From positions 186,001 to 250,000 of the forward strand of contig QJPP01000680.1 in NCBI GenBank assembly GCA_003996215.1: DNA of 64,000 nt, written 5' to 3'. The notes under the pieces were generated by a model. It saw only the letters and a program-made list of their open reading frames with translations. It did not search any database and was not told the DNA's origin. Below are positions 56,857 to 64,000 of this stretch, in pieces; position 1 is the first letter of the stretch; every line of letters begins with the position of its first letter. Position numbers and translations under genes: made by a program. Source of the stretch: Jaltomata sinuosa (Eukaryota; Streptophyta; Magnoliopsida; Solanales; Solanaceae).

Positions 56857-59372
56857 TGTCACGCTCCGAGGCTACCCCATGGATGTAACACGGGACCCGG
56901 GACCACAAGTGTCCCATGTTAACCCTTGATCATAGCATAACTCATGTATATCAAATAAGCATAGCGGAAGCATAATAGGAACTAGATAACTCAATCCACA
57001 AGATAAAAATCAAGAGGAACATGATTCGAAAAAGACCCGAATATTTTATATGTCTGAAAAGCCTCTACACATGACATAAAGAGTTGCTGGGACAAGACCC
57101 TAGCTAACTCAAGGTATGGAAGTAAATAACCAAAACTAGATAGAATCATAACTGGCCCTCGAACAATAAGGACTCACCAACACTACTGGAAATGGCCTGC
57201 GGTCTCTAGCCACGAGCATGAGGGAGGGAACCTGAATTTGCATCATCAAGAGGATGCAGCACAAAGTATGCGTCAGTACTATAGGATGTACCGAATATGT
57301 GAGATATGCATGATCATGATAAAAATATACTTAAAACATGCTTAAAATAAGTTCGTGTATGAAGAGATATAGCATAATAAAATATCAAGATATAAGGCAT
57401 AAAACGTGAAATAAAGTCAGATTTCAAAGTAGAGTATCATATAACTTAATAGCTAAAAAAAACATGCGGGAGTTTCTCTTAACCGATATTAAACCATGCT
57501 GAGCTACATGGAGTCCAGTGCCATGCACCCACACTGAAAAAGACTGTCCTAACCGGCCAAAGTTAGAACCATGTCATACCAGGATCCTGTCATAAGCCAC
57601 AGAGGGCACCTACGGTGGCACGTAGTTCTGGGACTAAGGGTACTCTCACCCAGTCCAACTCGGTGCATAATACTACTCCCAAAACATATATGTATATATA
57701 TAATATCAGGCTCACATACATGTGACATATCTAGATGTCGAAACTTATTCATAACTTCTTCATACCCCGGATCTTCATACTACTCACGAACCTTGGTTTT
57801 AGAAAATGGTTCATGAGCATTGATGGTACATCGGGTGTCTTGTCTTGCATAATACTTCATAACTTATGAAATTTGCGTACTTCATGACTTGTAAAACTTT
57901 ACATGGCTCTAGTTAAATTTCATAATACATATATTTTCATAGAACATAGGAACTAGGCATGCACTTGCTTGAAAAATTTAAGAGAATCCATGTTATCAAT
58001 TTTCCAATTTTCTTAAATCAAACCATGCATGTAGGATTTACCATAATTAGCCTTCAATTCAAAATAGGAGTTCATATGTAAAAACCCATGCAAAATCATG
58101 TAACTTTTTGTAGTAATTTCATAATAAAATCATGAGAAGATAATTTATAGCAAAATTCATAAGAATTGGGTAAGAACCCTAATTTGAAAGTTTATGAAAT
58201 CAAAATAAAGATTTAGGAACCCATTGTTGAATACCCACATACCTTGATTGAAGCTAACCCACTTGAAATGAAAAAGAAGAGGAGGCTTGAACTTGGAGCT
58301 TGAAACCCTAACTTGAAGCTTGAGAAGATGGAACTCCTTTTCTTCTTTTGGAAGTTGATTGAAAGAATCGGAGAGAACTTAGGCCAAGTGGAAATAAAAC
58401 CCTCCTAAACAGGCTTAAAACGAGTTAGTATAGTAGTTAAAAGAGTTGAAAATTACAAAAATACCGCTGGACTTAAACTTGGAAAAATCTAAAAAAAAGT
58501 TGGCTTCAGAGACCAAGAGTCAGTCCACGGTCCGTCATCCTAAAGGTCGAGCCGTCAACTGATCCATGGTTTCAAATGCCACTTCTAGGGGTCTACTTGA
58601 ACTCAACACCACGAGTCACTCTACGGTCCGTGGTTCAGGAGGACGGACCGTCATGTTGACTCGTGGTTCCGACTTTAGTATATGAGAATCCTCTGATCCT
58701 CAGGGATTACGAGTGGAAAAATGGTTCGTGGAATAGGTTGACGAGTCATCAACCCACTCGTGAAATTTAGAGGACTTGGTACCTCTCTGAAGGTCATTCC
58801 ATGGTTACAGGATGGACCGTCATTCAAAACAATGACCCGTCAAGTCATTCGTGGAAACTGGGTAGGAAAGCTAAATTTTGACAAACCACGGGTCACTCTA
58901 CTAACCGTGGTTTTGGTCTACGGGTCATGAACCAACCAGTGGTTTTGAAGATGAAAATTTTAAGGTTCAGTTCAGAAATCACGAGTCACAGTATAGACCG
59001 TGGTTCAGAACCACGGTTCGTCATCCCTGTCCGTAGTCACTGACAATGCTACAGTAAATTACCTATAATTTTTTACTCCGGACTCAGATTAATGTGCGGT
59101 CAATGGTGTTGGAAATAAGACTCAAAAACCTTTAATTTGGTGGTTATTAGGCTACCTAACTCCTTATATTTTAAGAGGAATGGTCGATTGAAGTTGACCC
59201 TAGTTTAGTCTTACATGAAAACTTACTTGGGTGAGGTGTTTGCGACTTAACTTGATGATAGGAGTTTCTTATGAACATGGTTCGCATCCAAAGCACTCAT
59301 CACACTAGAAAAATGATCATTACACTCATGGAAAAGGTTCGGGTATTAGCTTAGTATTTTTGGGGTGTTACA
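56857..59372 (-). repeat. 5' LTR of element J
   Basis: 2516 bp, TGTAACACCCC (59372) to GGAGCGTGACA (56857). It is collinear with the 3' LTR apart from the ~80-bp extra stretch (about 57077-57155). A spaced palindrome remnant is at 58525-58556. Confidence 0.88.
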
Positions 59373-59505
59373 ATTTGCATCCAAAGCACTCATCACACAA
59401 GGGAATTGATCATGACCCTTATGTATAATTAGAATCATCGGGTTTGGGCCTATACACATATGAAGAATGGTTCGGATCTTATCTTAGAATTTTTGAGGTG
59501 TTACA
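59373..59505 (-). repeat. 5' LTR of element C, fragment 5 of 5
   Basis: Starts with the second ATTTG and matches 24433-24566 ('gcatc.aaagcactca.cacaa.ggaattgatcat', 'atgaagaatggtt.ggatctta'). It ends GAGGTGTTACA, the outer terminus of element C, and is followed by the second TACCT. Confidence 0.85.
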
Positions 59506-59942
59506 TACCTACCAGTACATAGTATTTGTACTGATGCTACTCCTGCACTTTCTTTTGAGCGCAGGCTGTATTCTACAGACTTTGACACAATCTCATATCT
59601 AGTGCCACCAGTTGATCGATTCGAGGGTGAGTTATTCCTATCCAGTCTGGCACAAATCTTCCTTGTGCTTGATGTCTATCTTTCAGACATTATTTCATTT
59701 ATTAGTTGATTTTGAATATTCTTAGACATTATTTAGCTAGAGTCCTTTGTATGATGACTTTTGAATTATAGGGATATAATAGCTAAATTTTTGCAGCTTA
59801 TCTATTAATTAGTTGAGACTTGCATATTTTATTATGAATTGCCTTCTTATTGCTAAAATGAATTGGTTGTGGCTTGGGTTAGTTAGTAAGACATGGTTTC
59901 TCCAACAAGGGGTTAGTGTGGGTGTCACTCACAATCAAGACA
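59506..59942 (+). repeat. LTR D, right part
   Basis: Continues the LTR broken at 22291, after the TACCT duplication: 'ccagtacatagtatttgtactg', then 'gttagtgtgggtgtcactcac' and an end near ATCAAGACA (59942). LTR D adds up to about 2.1 kb. The exact right terminus is less certain because no duplication of the whole element can be checked. Confidence 0.65.
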
Positions 59943-60275
59943 TTTTTCATCATTACAAAATTTATTGATATTGTTTATTACCGTGCGAAGCATAGTCAGT
60001 TTTACTAGTATCATTGTATATTGAAATAATACAGTATAATTAAATACAATGTTATATGATATGGTAAACTATGAAACAACGTGTAACGACCATAGTAAAA
60101 GCGCAAAATTGAAAAAAAAATATGGGGTCCTCTAATGTGGCAATATGGGGGGTTAAGTTCAGAATTAGCCCTAAAATGGGTTGATCTTGATATTTCGTCC
60201 CCCATAAAAAAAAGTCTTACAAAAATGACTTTCATAAGAGGTGATCTTGATTTTTTGGCCTCGTTTAATAAATTG

Positions 60276-60613
60276 TGGCCATAAGGCAAACATTAATGGC
60301 ATTTCAAGACAATGAACCTGCACAATTGACCAAATGTTCTGCCTTATAGGCAAACGTTACAACTTAGATATGTTGCCCAAAAGGCAAATGTTCTAACTCT
60401 TGCCCATAAGGCAGACATTTATGACACTTCAAGACAATGAACTTGCACAATTGACTAAAAGTTCTACCTTATAGGCAAAAGTTAGAACTTAGATATATGT
60501 TGCTCATAAGAAAGACGTTCTAACTCTTGCCCATAAGGCAGACATTCATAACATTTCAAAACAATGAACCTGCACAATTGACCAGAAGTTCTGCCTTATA
60601 AGCAACTGTTAGA
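60276..60613. repeat. Tandem repeat, about 126-bp unit, 2.7 copies
   Basis: Units start at 60276, 60401 and 60528 with GCCCATAAGGCA.ACATT, followed by 'caa.acaatgaacctgcac', 'attgac..aa.gttctgcctta' and 'taggcaaa.gtta.aacttag'. Within each unit the GCC.ATAAGGC and GCCTTATAGGC pieces are near-complementary, so each could fold. Confidence 0.8.
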
Positions 60614-60626
60614 CGTTAGTTAGCGG

Positions 60627-60772
60627 GGACAAAAATTCAAGACCACACTTTGGAGGACAAAAATTCAAGATCACACACTTTGGAGGACAAAAATTCAAGA
60701 CCACACACTTTGGAGGACAAAAAATCAAGATCAGATATTTGGGAGAGAAAAATTAAAGATCGACCACTTTGA
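60627..60772. repeat. Tandem repeat, 30-bp unit, five copies
   Basis: Units 60627-60654 (28 bp), 60655-60684, 60685-60714, 60715-60744 and a diverged 60745-60772: GGACAAAAATTCAAGA.CACACACTTTGGA. The middle three are cleanest. Confidence 0.85.
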
Positions 60773-60807
60773 GGAACACTAGGCGTAATTTCCAGCAATA
60801 TGGGGGG

Positions 60808-61245
60808 CCTTTATTTTATTTACTTTTTCCACCCCAATATGGGTGCCTTTATAGTAAACCAAAATTTTCTTCTAATAAGTTCTTCTCTACCCAAGATCCT
60901 GACGCTTTTTCTCTCATATCACCCTTATTGGCTTTCGCCTATCATAGCCCTTTTTTACCCTCTTTTTTTTTCTTTTTTTTTTTTTTCTGTAGTGCAATGT
61001 TGATTGGTTCAATGGTTCATTCTTTTGGCTTTTCACCTATGAATTTTTCTTCGACGCTCATCTTTTTTTAGGTGAAATTACATTTTTCGTGGAGTTAGGA
61101 TCTAATTTGGATAAAGAGCTTATTGTGGATTTTAATTCCTTCGTAGAGTACACATAATTAGATATAAAATTGATACCTTTTAGCTGAAACCTGTGTTTTC
61201 TTATCTGGGTTTGCCTCAGATTGGTATAATTTTGGTTGAAAAAAG
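60808..61245 (+). promoter_or_regulatory. Upstream region of the hydrolase gene
   Basis: 440 bp between the repeat block and the start codon, pyrimidine-rich with a T/C run at 60955-60988. Such a tract is common near plant transcription starts. I see no clear TATA box and cannot place the transcript start. The 100-codon Phe/Ser-rich open frame at 60769-61071 is a by-product of the T runs. Confidence 0.4.
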
Positions 61246-64000
61246 ATGGTGACAGTGAATCTTGGGATGCTCCATTATGTATTGGACCATGTTTATGGTG
61301 CGTTTGTTCACAGAACAAAAATAAGCCCACCTTTCTTTTCTAGAGGATGGGGAGGTACAAAGCTTGAGCTCTTAGAGAGAATGATTAAGCAGTTGTTCCC
61401 CGATGTTGAAGGCCAGAATTGGCCTCCCACATTGGTACAACCTATTTGGAAAACTGTTTGGGAATCTCAATCGGCTACTCTGAGAGAAGGGGTTTTTAGG
61501 ACTCCTTGTGATGACCAGCTGCTTAGTGCATTGCCTCCAGAGAGTCACATTGCAAGGGTTGCTTTCCTGGCGCCCAAATCCACGCCGCCTCATAAGATGG
61601 CCTGTGTGGTTCATCTTGCTGGTAATATGCTATTCCCTCTTTCTCTTCTTCCCTGATTTTAGTTTCAATTTTGTTGTCTATACATTTGTTTGGATTTTAT
61701 TTTGTTATATTCTTGCTGTACTGAACGCCAACTAATTTGGGATTGAGGCCTATTTGATTGATTAATTGATATATTCTTTTTGATAGACTAATCTAGCTGC
61801 AGATTTGAGATTAATGCTGATCTTTGCAGTTGGTTTCTCTAGTAGATTGATACCCAAATAGTAGGAGCAGTTTGATTTTAATTTCTATCTTCTTGTGCTA
61901 TTTATATGAGGAAAGCTAGGTGTTTCAGTGTCTTCTAATGTATATTCTAGCTAAAACATGTAATGTTTGAGGGATGACATCATGACGTGGTGACGACCTG
62001 ACTTATAACTTCTTTTTTTATGAACGGAGTCATGATTCTTTTTCCACCGTCAAAAGATACATTTGAAGAAGGAGGACTAGACCTTGCCTTCTTGAAAACA
62101 ATGAGATGCTGGTAAACCAGTCTAGGCTATGAGCAAAAAATTTAGTACATACAAGTGGCAATAGAGCTGTTACTTCAAGGTGGAGCATAGGTGAACGCAC
62201 CATATTTTCTCCTGCTAATTCGGAAATATGGAAACTGCCATCTATCAGTGATAAGAAGGCCTTTAATCTCTCTTGGCGAGGCATTAAAATTAGTATAGAT
62301 ACCACTACTATCAGTGGTGTGGCTCAGGGATGCTAACTTGTCGGCAACTTTGTTGGCTTCCATAAAGAAGTGGTTGGTAGTGACTTGGTTGGAGTTCATC
62401 AAGAGCTTAATCTTATTGACAATTCAATTCTCCAAGGGCTTGGCCATGTACCCTGGATACAGCTCTGGAATAGGAGGGAATCAGTTTGACCAATAACCAT
62501 GTTGAGAGCATTCTGAGTGCACCGATTGAGACCAAAGAGAAATGATGCACCTTCAGCCAGATTACTGTTCCCTCTTCCAAGTGGTGAATAAAAAGCCATT
62601 ATAAACTTGCCATCCTTTTCCTTCACCACTCCACCTCCTCCACAGTTCCCTTTAATATAAGAACCATCTGTATTAAGCCTTACAAAGGGATAGTGAGGTT
62701 TGATCCAAGAGACTGCAATAGAAATATTTTCCAGAAGTTTCAAGTCCATCAGTTGACAGATACCATTCCAATTATCAGGGATTGGATAGTTGGGAAACTG
62801 GAGTTTAGTGAGCTGACTGATGTTGAGGTTAAAAAGAGTAGTGGACCTGCTCAAAGAGAGATTTTCATCATCGTTTTTGGCACTACATCTAGACCTCCAT
62901 AACTCCCAAAGAATGATCGATGGCATGATCTTAAGAGTAAAGGAAGCTATGGAGTTTCTGCCTTTGAAGTTCCAGAAGGCATATAAGATGTTTCTCAGGG
63001 AGGATCTCCTTTAATTGATGCCCAGCCCCCCTGCATAGTATTGCCAGATTTGTTCTGCAAAATGGCCACAGTAAAAAATGTGCTCAGCTGTTTCTCCTCT
63101 TGGTCTTCTATCAGTTCCAGGGCAGCAGCAACATATGGACACCAGGTTAATTCCAAACCTTGCCACTCTGTCATCTGTTAGGAGTCTGTTATGAACCTTG
63201 CCACCCCGTCATCTTCTACCAGTTCCAGGGCAGGAGCAAATGAATTTTGTGTCTTGTTGGGTCGAAAGGGTCAACCTGAATGTACTGCATTATATTAAGC
63301 TCCCTTATGTTGTATTATCCTTTATCAAACTCCTATTAATTTTCTAAACAATACCAGCTTTCTGTACAGATACAGGAACTACCATCTGCTAAGATTTCAT
63401 CAAACCCTTGAGTGACGAGGCAAAACTTACCGTAGCTTTCAGACGAAGAAATTTTCAATTGAAGAAATTACTTTTATCCTTTTCTTTGTCACAATATAGT
63501 CCTACTATAAAGTAATAATATTCCTTTCTTTATCATCTACTGGTTGATGGATTTTAAATAGAAGATATAGCTGCTTCCAAACAGATGAATCACAACTATG
63601 CAAAAGTTATTCAATTTTAAAAAGAAAAAGAGAAGAAATGACCAACGTTTTTAGGTTTGTCTTGCATATCCAGAACTGTTGTAAATGCATTGTTGATAAT
63701 ATCATATTCCTTACCAACTACACCTTTACACTGTTGAATTCTTATTGTTTTAGTTTTCCGTCTGCAGGTACTGGAGATCATACTTTTGAGCGAAGATTGC
63801 GTCTTGGCGGTCCATTGCTGAAGGAAAATATAGCAACTATGGTGCTTGAGAGGTAACAATTAATCCCACGGAGTAATGTCTTAGTTTTCTTTCTTTTCCT
63901 TTCTTCTTGGTTCTTTGAATATACATTTCCTCTTGTTCTTATGGCCGTCTGCAGCCCTTTCTATGGAAAAAGACGTCCATCGCTTCAGCGTGGGTCGAAG
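61246..64000 (+). CDS. ABHD18/DUF2048-type alpha/beta-hydrolase, 5' part
   Basis: Exons 61246-61621, 63768-63852 and 63955-64000 join in phase, giving the first 169 residues; the gene runs off the window. All introns are GT-AG (61622 GTAATA / TCTGCAG 63767; 63853 GTAACA / TCTGCAG 63954). The ATG at 61246 opens MVTVNLGMLHYVLDH. Family landmarks are the N-terminal helix region with FFSRGWGG, the HLAGTGDH motif across the exon 1/2 join, RRLRLGGPLLKE, and ATMVLESPFYGKRRP across the exon 2/3 join. In eukaryotes this family is a predicted serine hydrolase of the alpha/beta fold whose substrate is poorly known. The nucleophile region lies beyond the window. This is the only intact-looking host gene here, with no internal stop in 507 coding bases. 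Confidence 0.85.
61622..63767 (+). other. Intron 1 of the hydrolase gene, enlarged by a LINE fragment
   Basis: 2146 bp between clean GT and AG sites. About 61622-62012 and 63260-63767 look like ordinary T-rich intron sequence. The middle holds an antisense LINE piece. The other visible intron (63853-63954) is only 102 bp, so the LINE accounts for much of the size. Confidence 0.75.
62013..63240 (-). pseudogene. LINE 3' fragment: RT zinc-binding and RNase H domains
   Basis: Reverse strand. From right to left: a zinc-binding segment with TDRRPRGETAEHIFYCG and FAEQIWQYY (about 63115-63030), a stop, and a link region with ILWELWRSRCSAKND (62920-62870). An RNase H domain of the plant LINE type follows: LNTDGSYIKGNCGGGGVVKE, NSNLAEGASFLFGL, and the end HFFMEANKVADKLASLSH in a shifted frame near 62370-62310. 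A short A run on the reverse strand (62013-62019) may be the 3' tail. The reverse transcriptase and endonuclease are missing (5' truncation, usual for LINEs). A partial duplication repeats 'tcttcta.cagttccagggca' at 63106 and 63213. Confidence 0.78.

Larger units (their letters stand above)
51696..59372 (-). mobile_element. Element J, gag-only non-autonomous retrotransposon
   Basis: Reverse strand, 7677 bp. LTRs 51696-54164 (3') and 56857-59372 (5'), with a perfect ATTTG duplication at 51691-51695 and 59373-59377. The primer-binding site is at 56841-56853 and the purine tract at 54165-54180. The 2.7-kb interior carries one shortened gag frame and otherwise non-coding DNA shared with element C. 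With no protease, RT or integrase it must have been mobilised in trans (inference), plausibly by H/I-type chromoviruses with the same priming sites. Confidence 0.9.
22292..59505 (-). mobile_element. Retrotransposon C, non-autonomous, holding four nested insertions
   Basis: Reverse-strand element with a 3' LTR at 22292-24566 and a 5' LTR broken into five pieces (27298-27811, 29779-30114, 48115-49008, 51249-51695, 59378-59505; duplicated bases not counted). The host bases TACCT occur at 22287-22291 and 59506-59510. Its own length without insertions is about 7.3 kb. The interior (24567-27297) has a 3' purine tract and a weak primer-binding site but no gag or pol motif. The element therefore depended on others (inference). 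It shares interior sequence with element J. Confidence 0.85.
60140..60807. mobile_element. Candidate small insertion with 13-bp target duplication
   Basis: GCAATATGGGGGG occurs at 60140-60152 and 60795-60807, bounding 642 bp that are mostly two tandem arrays (60276-60613, 60627-60772). I see no terminal inverted repeats and no coding frame. A 13-bp duplication would suit a LINE- or SINE-type insertion better than a DNA transposon, but a tail is lacking. The G run makes chance similarity possible. Confidence 0.4.

Noticed and set aside
60276..60772. Regularly spaced repeats resembling a CRISPR array
   Set aside because: Units are directly tandem with no unique spacers, the genome is plant nuclear, and no cas genes are present.
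60769..61071. 100-codon open frame upstream of the hydrolase gene
   Set aside because: Built on T runs (Phe stretch) and overlapping the gene's probable leader and the end of a repeat block.
1..64000. tRNA genes near TTGGTATCAGAGC sites
   Set aside because: These 13-mers are primer-binding sites matching only the tRNA 3' end; no cloverleaf could be built around them.

Overview
The window is plant nuclear DNA, most likely from a Solanaceae species (inferred from the style of the LTRs and gag-pol remnants; not proven here). It is AT-rich, has no prokaryotic-type operons, and about 60 of the 64 kb is layered, degenerate LTR-retrotransposon DNA. One protein-coding host gene enters at the right edge: the 5' part of an ABHD18/DUF2048-type alpha/beta-hydrolase gene (exons 61246-61621, 63768-63852, 63955-64000+), with an antisense LINE fragment in its first intron.

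Left part (1-13.96 kb): fragments of one LTR type (ends TGAT...TATCA) occur as two converging copies (1-314 forward, 1091-2590 reverse) and a further related LTR (3608-5170 forward). An internal region follows that carries a decayed 'putative plant transposon protein' gene (6391-7615, reverse). A 5'-truncated Ty3/gypsy chromovirus (Tekay/Del-like, reverse) follows, with its 3' LTR at 9189-11322 and RT/RNase H, integrase and chromodomain remnants up to 13689. It abuts a stray LTR piece (13690-13962).

Middle-left (13.96-22.3 kb): a long 3.8 kb LTR (15761-19553) lies against the integrase/chromodomain remnant of a second chromovirus (19554-20621). That element's 3' LTR starts at 20622.

Centre (22292-59505): this LTR was split by a reverse-strand retrotransposon, here called C (5-bp duplication TACCT on both sides). 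The 5' LTR of C was hit four more times: by solo LTR K (27812-29773, TACAA), by element H (30115-48114, reverse), by solo LTR L (49009-51242) and by element J (51696-59372, ATTTG). Element H was itself split by element I (33885-42887, forward, CAAAC). H and I are full-structure Tekay-like chromoviruses with gag, protease, RT, RNase H, integrase and chromodomain, all broken. C and J lack pol and share a non-coding interior, so they look like non-autonomous (LARD-type) partners. The uninterrupted 3' LTR of C (22292-24566) preserves the empty target sites, which makes the order of events readable.

Right part (59506-64000): the rest of the split host LTR (to about 59942), a 640-bp repeat-rich block flanked by a perfect 13-bp direct repeat, and then the hydrolase gene.

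I see no CRISPR array, tRNA or rRNA gene, and no convincing novel protein system. The most informative content is the retrotransposon stratigraphy, the C-to-T nonsense decay in the gag-pol genes, and the shared non-coding interior of C and J.
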